In this document: positions 41,610 to 50,436 of the stretch, piece after piece | Position numbering within the stretch: the first letter of the stretch is position 1 | Layout: the number at the start of each line of letters is the position of its first letter | Source of the DNA: Pseudomonadota bacterium | GTDB lineage: Bacteria; Pseudomonadota; Alphaproteobacteria; Azospirillales; Azospirillaceae | Direction of reading: 5' to 3' | DNA: 64,000 bases | Assembly: GCA_023423695.1 (NCBI GenBank) | Contig: JAFAFA010000079.1 | Location: 62,001 to 126,000 of the forward strand | The notes under the pieces: generated by a model | Databases searched by the model: none | Told to the model about the DNA's origin: nothing | What the model saw: the letters and a program-made list of their open reading frames with translations, nothing else | Translations under genes and position numbers: made by a program

Positions 41610-43757
41610 GTGACGCATCTCCAGGAACTCGAGTCGGTCGGCATCGAGCCCAACGCTCCGGAACGCTTCATCAATCGGGAGCTGTCGTGGCTGGCCTTCA
41701 ACCAGCGCGTCCTGGACGAGGCCGCCAATCCGAACCACCCGCTTCTGGAACGGCTGCGCTTCCTGTCGATTTCCGCCAGCAACCTCGACGAATTCTACAT
41801 GGTCCGCGTCGCCGGCCTGAAAGGGCAGGTGGCCGCCGGGGTCAAGGCGCCCAGCCCGGAGAATCTCACGCCTGCCCAGCAGCTGACGGCGGTCAAGCAG
41901 CGCATCGCCGCATTGATGGACAGCCAGCAGACGATGTGGCGCACCCTGAAAGGCGAGCTGCGCGAGGCCGGGATCTCCGTCGTCGATCCCAGCGATCTCA
42001 GCGAAGGCGAGCTGGATTGGCTTGAGGCCAAGTTCCTCGACGACATCTTCCCGATACTGACGCCCATCGCGGTCGACCCGGCTCACCCCTTCCCGTTCCT
42101 GCCGAATCTGGGATTCTCGCTGGCGCTGCAGCTGCACGATCCGGTCAAGGGCCGGCACATCGACGCGCTGGTGCCGCTGCCCACGCAGCTGGAGCGGTTC
42201 ATGCGCCTGCCGGGGTCGGACATCCGCTTCATCCAGCTGGAAAAGGTGGTGATGCAGTTCATCGACCGCCTGTTCCCTCCGTTCCAGGTTAAGGCGCATG
42301 GCGTCTTCCGCGTGCTGCGCGACAGCGAGATCGAGATCGAGGAAGAGGCGGAGGATCTGGTCCGCACCTTCGAAAGCGCGCTGAAGCGCCGCCGGCGCGG
42401 CAGCGTCATCCGGCTGGCGACCGACAGCGGCATGGCGGCCGATCTGCGCGAATTCCTGCGCCATGAACTGAACGTGGCGTCGGACGACGTCTTCATCCTG
42501 GACGGGCTGATCGGCCTGACCGACACCAAGCTGCTGATCGTCGACGAGCGGCCGGACCTGGTCTTCCGCCCCTTCAACGCCCGCTTCCCCGAGCGGATTC
42601 GCGATTTCGGCGGCGATTGCTTCGCGGCGATCCGCCACAAGGACATCGTGGTGCACCACCCCTACGAATCCTTCGACGTGGTGGTGCAGTTCATCCGGCA
42701 GGCGGCGCGCGACCCGCAGGTGGTGGCGATCAAGCAGACGCTTTACCGCACCAGCAAGGACAGCCCGATCGTCGCCGCCCTGATCGAGGCGGCAGAGGCC
42801 GGCAAGTCGGTGACGGCGTTGGTCGAGCTGAAGGCGCGGTTCGACGAGGAGGCCAACATCCGCTGGGCGCGCGACCTGGAACGCGCCGGCGCCCAGGTGG
42901 TCTACGGCTTCGTCGATCTGAAGACGCACGCCAAGGTGTCGCTGGTGGTGCGGCGCGAGAAGAAGGCGCTGCGCAGCTACGTCCATTTCGGGACCGGCAA
43001 CTATCACCCGATCACCGCGAAGGTCTATACCGACCTGTCCTTCTTCACCTGCGACCCGGCGCTGTGCCACGATGCCGCGGTCATGTTCAACTTCATGACC
43101 GGCTATGCCACGCCCAAGGTTCTGGAGAAGATCGCCATCGCGCCGATCACCCTGCGCCAGCGCCTGTCCGACCTGATCGAGGGGGAGATCGCGCATGCCG
43201 CCGCCGGACGCCCGGCGTCGATCTGGGTGAAGCTGAACTCCCTGGTCGATCCGGTCATCATCGACAAGCTGTACAAGGCCTCCCAGGCCGGGGTGCAGAT
43301 CGACATGATCATCCGCGGCATCTGCTGCCTGCGGCCGGGGGTGAAGGGGCTTTCGGAGAACATCCGGGTGCGCAGCATCGTCGGCCGCTTCCTGGAGCAT
43401 GGCCGCGTCATCTGCTTCGGCAACGGCCATCCGATGCCCAGCAACCAAGCCAAGATCTTCATCTCCTCGGCCGACTGGATGACCCGCAACCTGGACCGCC
43501 GCATCGAGACGCTGGTGCCCATCGAGAACCCGACGGTGCACGAACAGGTGCTCGACCAGATCATGGTCGCCAACATGAAGGACGATGCAAGCACCTGGAA
43601 GCTCGGCCCCGATGGCGTGTACCATCGCGTCAAGGCTGGCCCTGACGCGTTCAGCGCCCATAATTATTTCATGACCAACCCCAGCCTGTCGGGCCGGGGC
43701 AGCGCGCTCAGCAGCAAGCGCACGCCGCCGCGGCTCATGCTGCACGCGGTGTCCTGA
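41610..43757 (+). CDS. ppk: Polyphosphate kinase 1
   Basis: This 715-residue enzyme reversibly makes polyphosphate from ATP. The N-terminal domain starts RFINRELSWLAFNQRVL near residue 18, and later come YRTSKDSPIV and the two phospholipase-D-like halves. The autophosphorylated His is His440 in KTHAK, and the second catalytic His is in FLEHGRVICF. The SADWMTRNLDRR segment is also conserved. GTG 41610 is preferred because AGAGG lies just upstream. ppx follows after 23 bp. Confidence 0.95.
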   Translation: MTHLQELESVGIEPNAPERFINRELSWLAFNQRVLDEAANPNHPLLERLRFLSISASNLDEFYMVRVAGLKGQVAAGVKAPSPENLTPAQQLTAVKQRIAALMDSQQTMWRTLKGELREAGISVVDPSDLSEGELDWLEAKFLDDIFPILTPIAVDPAHPFPFLPNLGFSLALQLHDPVKGRHIDALVPLPTQLERFMRLPGSDIRFIQLEKVVMQFIDRLFPPFQVKAHGVFRVLRDSEIEIEEEAEDLVRTFESALKRRRRGSVIRLATDSGMAADLREFLRHELNVASDDVFILDGLIGLTDTKLLIVDERPDLVFRPFNARFPERIRDFGGDCFAAIRHKDIVVHHPYESFDVVVQFIRQAARDPQVVAIKQTLYRTSKDSPIVAALIEAAEAGKSVTALVELKARFDEEANIRWARDLERAGAQVVYGFVDLKTHAKVSLVVRREKKALRSYVHFGTGNYHPITAKVYTDLSFFTCDPALCHDAAVMFNFMTGYATPKVLEKIAIAPITLRQRLSDLIEGEIAHAAAGRPASIWVKLNSLVDPVIIDKLYKASQAGVQIDMIIRGICCLRPGVKGLSENIRVRSIVGRFLEHGRVICFGNGHPMPSNQAKIFISSADWMTRNLDRRIETLVPIENPTVHEQVLDQIMVANMKDDASTWKLGPDGVYHRVKAGPDAFSAHNYFMTNPSLSGRGSALSSKRTPPRLMLHAVS

Positions 43758-43780
43758 GGACGGGGGACGGGAGTCTGAGT

Positions 43781-45331
43781 ATGAGCAAGGACAATCGCGC
43801 GGCCGCCGTTCCGGGCGACGTTTCCGCCATCTGGAATTCGTCGAGCGGGGGGGCAGCGGAGCGCGTCGGCGTGATCGACATCGGATCCAACTCGATCCGG
43901 CTCGTCGTCTATGACGGGCTGACCCGCTCGCCGCTCGCCCTGTTCAACGAGAAGGTGCTGTGCGGCCTCGGCCGCGGGGTGGAGAAGTCGGGCCTGCTGA
44001 ATCCCGACGGCGTCGCCCAGGGGCTTGCCGCGCTGGAACGCTTCGCCACACTGGCCCAGGGCATGCGCGTCGGCCGGCTGGACGTGATCGCCACCGCCGC
44101 GGTGCGCGACGCCCGTGACGGCGCCGCCTTTGTCGAGGCCATCCGACGCCGCGCCGGCCTGACCGTCCGCGTCATCTGCGGGGAGGAGGAAGCGCGGCTG
44201 TCCGCCATGGGCGTGCTGTCCGGCACCCCCGGCGCCGACGGCCTCGTCGGCGACCTCGGCGGCGGCAGCCTGGAACTGGTCACGCTCGACCGCGGCGTGA
44301 TCGGCAAGCAGGTGACGCTGCCGCTCGGCCCCTTGCGGCTGATGGAGGTCGGCTCTTCCAAGGGCGGGCCGGCCAAGCTGATCGACCAGCATCTGGAATC
44401 GCTGCCGTGGCTTTCGGCGATGAAGGGAAAGCCCTTCTACCCGGTCGGCGGAAGCTGGCGTGCCATTGCCAAGCTGCATATGGAGCAGTCCGGTCACCCG
44501 CTTCATATCATCCACCACTACACGATTCCCTCCGCCGACGCGCGGGAGTTCACCGCCCTGATCGGCCGGCAGAGCCGCTCGTCGCTGGAGAAGATGGCGG
44601 GGTCGCGCCGCCGGCTCGACACGCTGCCCTTCGCCGGGCTGGTGTTGGAGCGGCTGCTGCGCATCGCCCAGCCGTCGAAGCTCGTGTTCTCCGCCTACGG
44701 CCTGCGAGAAGGCCACCTCTATTCGCTGATGTCGCCGGAAGGGCAGCGGGAGGATCCGCTGATGGCCTCAGCCGCCGATTGGGCCCGCCGCTTCGTGCGG
44801 ATGGGCGACCCGGCTCTGCTGATGTCGTGGACCGCCGGGCTGTTCGCTGGCGAGGACGACAACGCCATCCGCCTGCGCCATGCCGCCTGTTTGCTGAGCG
44901 ATGTCGGCTGGGCCGACCATCCCGATTACCGGGCCGAGCATGCCTTTCTGCGCGTGCTGCGCTACCCGTTCCCGGCCCTGGACCATGACGAGCGGGCCTT
45001 CCTGGCGCTCGCCGCCCATGCCCGCTATTCGGGCACCATCGATGTGCCGCTGACGGCGCCGGTGCGGACCCTGGTGTCGGAAGGGCAGGGGATGAAGGCG
45101 CTGGTGCTGGGCCTTGCGCTCCGCCTCGCCCACACGCTGTCGGGCGGCGCCACGGCGCTGCTGGAACGGACCAGCCTGAAGGTGGGCGACGGGCGCATCG
45201 TGCTGACCCTTCCCGATGACGGCAGCGTGCCGTCCGGCGAAGCGGTGCAGCGCCGCATCGACGCACTCGCAAAGGCGATGAATCTGAAGAGCGACGTGGT
45301 TCAGCCACTGCGGCCTCAGGCGGCGGAGTAG
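43781..45331 (+). CDS. ppx: Exopolyphosphatase (Ppx/GppA family)
   Basis: This 516-residue ASKHA-fold phosphatase should release phosphate from polyphosphate ends or hydrolyse pppGpp. It has GVIDIGSNSIRLVVYD near residue 30, CGEEEARLSAMG near residue 130 and VGDLGGGSLELV near residue 152, the phosphate-binding motifs. An HD-like C-terminal region follows. It lies 23 bp after ppk, so synthesis and breakdown enzymes are co-expressed. Confidence 0.93.
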   Translation: MSKDNRAAAVPGDVSAIWNSSSGGAAERVGVIDIGSNSIRLVVYDGLTRSPLALFNEKVLCGLGRGVEKSGLLNPDGVAQGLAALERFATLAQGMRVGRLDVIATAAVRDARDGAAFVEAIRRRAGLTVRVICGEEEARLSAMGVLSGTPGADGLVGDLGGGSLELVTLDRGVIGKQVTLPLGPLRLMEVGSSKGGPAKLIDQHLESLPWLSAMKGKPFYPVGGSWRAIAKLHMEQSGHPLHIIHHYTIPSADAREFTALIGRQSRSSLEKMAGSRRRLDTLPFAGLVLERLLRIAQPSKLVFSAYGLREGHLYSLMSPEGQREDPLMASAADWARRFVRMGDPALLMSWTAGLFAGEDDNAIRLRHAACLLSDVGWADHPDYRAEHAFLRVLRYPFPALDHDERAFLALAAHARYSGTIDVPLTAPVRTLVSEGQGMKALVLGLALRLAHTLSGGATALLERTSLKVGDGRIVLTLPDDGSVPSGEAVQRRIDALAKAMNLKSDVVQPLRPQAAE

Positions 45332-45358
45332 GGGGCAGAGCAGGGCCAGTGAGCAGGG

Positions 45359-45399
45359 CGGTCGGGCCGCCCGCCGCTGAATGGCGGCCGGCCCGACCG
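45359..45399. terminator. Stem-loop between convergent ppx and SDR genes
   Basis: An 11-bp stem (45359-45369 with 45389-45399) forms a GC-rich hairpin between the ppx stop at 45331 and the SDR stop at 45402. There is no U-run; it may act in both directions. Confidence 0.45.
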
Positions 45400-45401
45400 T
45401 A

Positions 45402-46166
45402 TCAGGTTCGGGTGATGGAAACGCCGCCATCCACCAGCATCGCCGTACCGGTCGTGAAGCTGGAAGAATCGGACGCCAGATAGAGCGCCGACTGTGCGAT
45501 CTCGCGCGGCGTGGCGAGGCGTTTCAGCGCGTGTAATCCCTGGACGAAAGCCAAGGCTTCCGGTGTGTTCGACACCGCCCGTCCCATCGGCGTGTCGGTG
45601 CCGCCCGGCAGCAATGCGTTGGCACGGATGCCAAGAGGTCCGTATTCGGCGGCGATCACCCGCATCAACCCGATCAGCCCGGCCTTGCTCGCCGCATAGG
45701 CGCCCATTCCGGGAAAGCCGACCGTGTGGCCGACAAAGGTGGAGGTGAAGATCAGCGATCCGCCGCCGCGGGCGAGCATCGCCGGAATCTGGTGCTTGGC
45801 GGCATGAAAGGCGCTGGTCAGGTTGGTGTCGATCACGTCATGCCATATCTCCGCGGTCATGTCCGGAATCGAGGTTTGGGCGCCGGTGGTGCCGGCATTG
45901 TTGAAGGCGATATCCAGACCACCGAACCGCTGGGCGGCGACCTGAACGGCTTCACGCGCCACCTGTGCGTCCTTGACGTCGCCGGCCACTGCGACGGCCT
46001 CGGAACCTCGGTTCCGGATTTCCTCCGCCAGCCGTTCAAGTTCGCCGTGCCGCCGCGCTACGAGTACGAGATTCGCACCATGCTCAGCGAACAGCAGCGC
46101 CGCCTCGCGTCCGATCCCCGAACTGGCGCCCGTGACGATTGCAATCTTTCCATCGAGCTGTCCCAT
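45402..46166 (-). CDS. SDR family oxidoreductase
   Basis: This 254-residue classical short-chain dehydrogenase has the cofactor motif TGASSGIG near residue 14, the NAG motif in AFNNAG, catalytic YAASK and the C-terminal LVDGGVSITRT. The substrate is unknown. I chose ATG 46166 (MGQLDGKIAIVTG) because GGAGA lies 7 bp upstream; two ATGs slightly upstream are closer to that site. It is divergent from the DUF2252 gene. Confidence 0.87.
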   Translation of the reverse strand: MGQLDGKIAIVTGASSGIGREAALLFAEHGANLVLVARRHGELERLAEEIRNRGSEAVAVAGDVKDAQVAREAVQVAAQRFGGLDIAFNNAGTTGAQTSIPDMTAEIWHDVIDTNLTSAFHAAKHQIPAMLARGGGSLIFTSTFVGHTVGFPGMGAYAASKAGLIGLMRVIAAEYGPLGIRANALLPGGTDTPMGRAVSNTPEALAFVQGLHALKRLATPREIAQSALYLASDSSSFTTGTAMLVDGGVSITRT

Positions 46167-46435
46167 GGTCATTCTCCGTTGCAACGAACGGCCCCAGAAT
46201 CGGGAACTCAGGCCATACGCGGCTATCCGGTTCTTGCTTTCGAATTCGCAAGGTCAAACGGCCCTGCTCCGGTTTTATTTCCATAATCTTCCTTATGTGT
46301 CTTTTGTCTTCCCCCCATAGTCCCCCCTGAAGATCCTGCATGGCTGGGTCGTTGCGGCCCGCCCGGATGTCCCATGGCGGACGTCCCGCGCGTTGCCCAT
46401 GTCCGGCCTCGCCCCTTCGGATCAGCGGATGGAAT

Positions 46436-47647
46436 ATGTCGTCGAAAAGCCTGCCCACCCGGCCCGATCAGCGCCAAGAGCTCCTGTCCCGGCGCCGAAA
46501 TCACAAGATGGCGGAATCCGCCCACGCTTATGTGCGCGGCAGCACGGTGAAGTTCTACGAATGGCTGGAGCAGTCCGGCGGCAGAATACCGGACGGTCCG
46601 CCGGTCTGGATCTGCGGCGACTGCCATGTCGGCAATCTGGGACCGGTCGCCAACGCCAAAGGTCGGATCGGCATCCAGATTCGCGACGTCGACCAGACCG
46701 TGATCGGCAACCCGGCCCATGACCTGATCCGGCTCGGCCTGTCGCTGGCCACCGCCGCGCGCGGATCGGACCTGCCCGGCGTCACTACGGCGCTGATGCT
46801 GGAGCAGATGATCGAAGGCTATATGATGACCCTGGATGGCGAACTCGGCGGCGATGCCGTGCGCAAGAAGCCGTCGGTCGTCCGCGTCGGCATGCGGGAG
46901 GCCATCGGCCGCACCTGGAAGCATCTGGCCAGGGACCGCATCAAGGACATCCGCCCGTCCATCCCGCTCGGCAAGCGCTTCTGGCCGCTGACCGAAGAGG
47001 AACGCGTGGAGGTGGAAGAGCTTTTCCGCAAGGATCAGGTGCGCCGTCTGGTGACCGCCCTGCACTCCCGCGATGACAACGACCGGATCGAGCTTCTCGA
47101 CGCCGCCTATTGGGTGAAGGGCTGCAGTTCGCTGGGCCGGCTGCGGATCGCAGTGCTGCTCGGTGTCGGCGAGGGCCATTACGATGAGGGTGGCCTTAGC
47201 CTGATCGACATCAAGGAGGCGGTGCAGGCCGCCGCGCCGCGTGTCGCCGGGACCGGAATGCCGCGCGACAATGCCGAGCGCGTGGTGGCCGGCGCGGAGA
47301 ATCTCTCGCCCTATCTCGGCGACCGCATGCGCCCTGCCCGCCTGCTCGACCGTGCCGTCTTCCTGCGTGAGCTGCTGCCGCAGGACATCAAACTCGACTT
47401 CGACCATCTGACGCGGGAGGAAGCGACCCACGTCGCCTTCTTCCTGGCTGCCGTGGTCGGCAAGGCGCATGCCCGCCAGATGGACGAGGCGACGCGCAGG
47501 TCATGGCGCGGCGAGCTGGCGCGCAACCGCACCAAGAGCCTCGACGCGCCGTCCTGGCTGTGGTCCAGCATCGTCGACCTGATCGTCGGCCATGAGGCGG
47601 CCTACCTGGAACACTGCCGCCGCTATGCCGAGCGTCCCGACGCCTGA
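46436..47647 (+). CDS. DUF2252 family protein
   Basis: This 403-residue protein has the family core WICGDCHVGNLGPV (near residue 60) and RDVDQTVIGNPAHDL near 80. These segments are arranged like the catalytic GDxHxxN and following Asp of aminoglycoside-phosphotransferase/kinase-like folds. A phosphotransferase activity is therefore plausible but unproven. ATG 46436 was chosen because the frame upstream looks non-coding. Its last 25 bp overlap the end of the cca gene on the other strand. Confidence 0.82.
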   Translation: MSSKSLPTRPDQRQELLSRRRNHKMAESAHAYVRGSTVKFYEWLEQSGGRIPDGPPVWICGDCHVGNLGPVANAKGRIGIQIRDVDQTVIGNPAHDLIRLGLSLATAARGSDLPGVTTALMLEQMIEGYMMTLDGELGGDAVRKKPSVVRVGMREAIGRTWKHLARDRIKDIRPSIPLGKRFWPLTEEERVEVEELFRKDQVRRLVTALHSRDDNDRIELLDAAYWVKGCSSLGRLRIAVLLGVGEGHYDEGGLSLIDIKEAVQAAAPRVAGTGMPRDNAERVVAGAENLSPYLGDRMRPARLLDRAVFLRELLPQDIKLDFDHLTREEATHVAFFLAAVVGKAHARQMDEATRRSWRGELARNRTKSLDAPSWLWSSIVDLIVGHEAAYLEHCRRYAERPDA

Positions 47648-48882
47648 TCGCACAGCCCATGCGCCATCTCCAGGCAAGCCTCCCGGCCGGGCTGGAAATC
47701 CGCGGCGATCCACCAGCCTTCGATGCGCTTCAGTGCTTCGCCGACGGCGGGGCCGCGCGGAATGCCGAGATCGAGCAGGTCGCGGCCGGCAATCGGCAGC
47801 CGCAGGTCCGGCAGGTCGCCGGCCACTTCCAGCGCCCTCCGCAGGGCCATGAGGTCGAGCGGGCCGTCATGGATGGCAGCGGCCATCATGAGCAGGTCGC
47901 CGAACAGCTCGCCGTCGCCGATGCGGTAAAGCCCCTGGCGCAGCGCCTTGCGGTCGTCGGACGGCGCCAGCGCCACCGGCGGTTCGACAAGGGCCAGTAG
48001 CCGGTCGCGTTCATGGTTGGACAGGCGGAGCGCTTCGGCGGCGCGGAGCGCTCCCGGCCGGTCGCTGTCCAGCACCGCGGCCAGCCGGCGGGTCGGATCG
48101 GGCGTGACGCCCAGGTCGCGCTCGACCGCGATCAGCCGGTCCAGCCGGTCGGTGTCCATCGCCTCCGGAAGCAGGTGGGCCATGATCCCCTGCCCCATCA
48201 TCAGCCGCCAGACCGCCGCCGCGCAGGATGCCGTCAGCAGGCGGAACAGCTCCCCCCGCACCCGCTCGCCGGACAGCGTCGGCAGGCGCGGCGCCAGTTC
48301 GCGGCAGGCGGCCATCGCCTCGGCATCGGGTTCGCCGCGGCCGTAATGGGCGTGGAAGCGGAAGAAGCGCAGCAGGCGCAGCACATCCTCCTCGATCCGC
48401 CGCCGGGCTTCCCCGACGAAGCGGACTCGCCCTGCGGCAAGGTCGGCCAACCCGCCGAACGGGTCGAACATCGCGCCGTCCGGCGTGCAGCTCAACGCGT
48501 TCATCGTCAGGTCGCGGCGGGCAGCGTCCTCCACCCAGTCGTCGGTGAACTCGACGCGGGCATGACGGCCGTCCGTCTCGACATCACGCCGCAGCGTGGT
48601 GATCTCGTAGGGCTTGCCGCCGCACAATGCGGTGACGGTGCCATGGGCGATGCCGGTCGGGATGACGCGGATGCCGGCGGCCTGCAGCAGTTCCATCACC
48701 CGTTCCGGCGGAGCGTGGGTGGCGATGTCGATGTCCTTGACCGGGCGTCCAAGCCACGCGTCCCGCACACAGCCGCCGACGAATCGCGCGTCGGCGCCGC
48801 CCGCATCGAGGGCGGCGAACACCGCCCGGCTTTCGGGCGCGGTCATCCAGGGCTGGGGCGACAGGCGTGCGGCAACGGTCAT
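47623..48882 (-). CDS. cca: CCA tRNA nucleotidyltransferase / poly(A) polymerase family
   Basis: This 419-residue class II nucleotidyltransferase adds or repairs the 3' CCA of tRNAs. It carries RFVGGCVRDAWLGRPVKDIDIATHAPPE (residues about 32-60; catalytic GG and DxD), the RRDLTMNAL motif near residue 125, and RIEEDVLRLLRFFRF in the neck domain. Whether it adds all of CCA or works as a poly(A)-like enzyme cannot be told. It follows the NUDIX gene on the same strand after 43 bp. Confidence 0.9.
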   Translation of the reverse strand: MTVAARLSPQPWMTAPESRAVFAALDAGGADARFVGGCVRDAWLGRPVKDIDIATHAPPERVMELLQAAGIRVIPTGIAHGTVTALCGGKPYEITTLRRDVETDGRHARVEFTDDWVEDAARRDLTMNALSCTPDGAMFDPFGGLADLAAGRVRFVGEARRRIEEDVLRLLRFFRFHAHYGRGEPDAEAMAACRELAPRLPTLSGERVRGELFRLLTASCAAAVWRLMMGQGIMAHLLPEAMDTDRLDRLIAVERDLGVTPDPTRRLAAVLDSDRPGALRAAEALRLSNHERDRLLALVEPPVALAPSDDRKALRQGLYRIGDGELFGDLLMMAAAIHDGPLDLMALRRALEVAGDLPDLRLPIAGRDLLDLGIPRGPAVGEALKRIEGWWIAADFQPGREACLEMAHGLCDQASGRSA

Positions 48883-48925
48883 GGCGCGCGACGCTACCCC
48901 ATTCCCAAGGCGTCTTCCACCGCCG

Positions 48926-49615
48926 TCAGAGCGGACCGGAGGATGCCCCGCCCTCCCCGGCCTCACGCGCCGCGGCACCCAGCACGTCCCGCAGGTTCAC
49001 CAGCATGCCGGCGGTCGCCCCCCAGATGTAGCGCTGCGGATAGGGGAAGGCGTAGAACCAGCGCGGTTTGCCCAGGAATTCGCGGCTGTGGCGCTGCGGG
49101 TTGGACGGGTCGAGGATGAAGGACAGCGGCACCTCGAACACCTCCGCCACCTCGGTCGGGTCGGGCGTCAGGATGAAGGGCGGCGTCACCACCCCCACCA
49201 CCGGCGTCACCCGAAATCCGGTGCGCGTGACATAGGTGTCCAGCCGGCCGACGATCTCGATGCGGCCGCGCTCAAGCCCGATCTCCTCCGCGGTTTCGCG
49301 CAGTGCGGTATCCTCGGGACCGTCATCCTCCGGTTCCATCCGGCCGCCGGGAAAGCTGATCTGCCCGGCATGCGCGCTCAGCGTCGCGGTGCGCTGGGTG
49401 AAGATGACGGTCAGCTCCTCCGGCCGGTCGACCAGCGGAACCAGCACCGCCGCCTCGCGCAGGGTGGCCGGCGGCCCCAGATCCGGATTCAGATCGTGGT
49501 CTCCGCGGATTTTGGCCGCGTGTTTCGGCGCCATCCGGTTCGACCGGACCGCGTTCTCCACCGCCGCGTCGTCGCTCATGGCCGGAAAACGCCGGCGAAC
49601 CTCATCCAGGCTCAA
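48926..49615 (-). CDS. NUDIX hydrolase, CoA pyrophosphatase-like
   Basis: This protein of about 229 residues has the CoA-type NUDIX layout: TQRTATLSAHAGQISFPGGR followed by the Nudix box with AL-RETAEEIGLE. It probably cleaves coenzyme A or its derivatives into 4'-phosphopantetheine and 3',5'-ADP. The start is uncertain. TTG 49615 overlaps the DUF1285 stop by four bases (TTGA), suggesting coupling; ATG 49579 (MSDDAAVENAVR) is the alternative. Confidence 0.87.
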   Translation of the reverse strand: MSLDEVRRRFPAMSDDAAVENAVRSNRMAPKHAAKIRGDHDLNPDLGPPATLREAAVLVPLVDRPEELTVIFTQRTATLSAHAGQISFPGGRMEPEDDGPEDTALRETAEEIGLERGRIEIVGRLDTYVTRTGFRVTPVVGVVTPPFILTPDPTEVAEVFEVPLSFILDPSNPQRHSREFLGKPRWFYAFPYPQRYIWGATAGMLVNLRDVLGAAAREAGEGGASSGPL

Positions 49616-50196
49616 TCGCCAGGCAGCTTGCCCAGCGCGAAGAAGACCTTGTTGCTCCATAGACCCACCTCGGACTCGCCGGTTTCGGTGCGGCGCGTCT
49701 CGCTGCGCTCCACCATGTCGTAAAACACGGGCCGCAGGATTCGCGCCTCCAGCCGGCTTCTGATCTGGATGTAGGGTGCCGGCTCCCCGGTTTCAGGGTT
49801 TACGGCCACACGGATCGGATGGTCGGGGCCGGCTTCGACCTGATGGTCGAGATTGGTGCGGAAGGACAGGACCTGATCGGCCCCGCTGCCCGCGACCGTC
49901 ATCTCTACCGCGACGAAGGGTGCATCCTCCACCACGATCCGGCCGCGCTCGACCGGCGTGACCAGCCAGTAATCGCCATCGTCCTCGCGCCTGAGGACGG
50001 TCGAGAACAATTTCGCCAATTCGATCCTGCGGATCGGATCGCCGTTGTGGAACCAGGTGCCGTCGCGCGCGATGCGGATGTCGTACTGCTCCAACGTCGG
50101 AGTGCGTCCCAGCGCGGCCGGAACATCCACCGGTGTTTCCGATACGGTTGGCCCATCTGCGCGCTTGTCTTTCGCCATTGCGTTACCGACCTTCAT
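49612..50196 (-). CDS. DUF1285 family protein
   Basis: This protein of about 194 residues has the DUF1285 pattern: IRIARDGTWFHNGDPIRRIELAKLFSTVLRREDDGDYWLVTPVE near the start, then VEMTVAG and the ARILRPVFYDMV end. The family is structurally known but has no settled function. It starts the DUF1285-NUDIX-cca operon, an arrangement common in alphaproteobacteria. ATG 50196 is a moderate choice; ATG 50178 also has a nearby AAGG. It is divergent from the MoxR gene at 50437. Confidence 0.83.
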   Translation of the reverse strand: MKVGNAMAKDKRADGPTVSETPVDVPAALGRTPTLEQYDIRIARDGTWFHNGDPIRRIELAKLFSTVLRREDDGDYWLVTPVERGRIVVEDAPFVAVEMTVAGSGADQVLSFRTNLDHQVEAGPDHPIRVAVNPETGEPAPYIQIRSRLEARILRPVFYDMVERSETRRTETGESEVGLWSNKVFFALGKLPGD

Positions 50197-50436
50197 GGGA
50201 TTGGGAACTGTTTTGTCCCCGAACATGCGTATTTTCGCCACACTCGACCGTTAGGTCCACTCCAATGGTCCGTCGGCCTACCCGGTCCGGCAGCGGGATC
50301 CGGAAAATGGGTGTCGACAACGCGCAGGAACAGGGCCAACCATGCGGATCCCGTGTTTCCCGTCGCGGAGGACCGCGACTGCCACGCCGAACCGGCCCAT
50401 CTTGGGGCCAGCCCATCATCGGGGGAGCAGCAGACC

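Noticed and set aside
41598..43745. 715-residue minus-strand open frame opposite ppk
   Set aside because: PPK1 motifs (KTHAK, FLEHGR, SADWMTRNLD) lie on the plus strand; the mirror frame is His/Arg/Gln-rich and motif-free.
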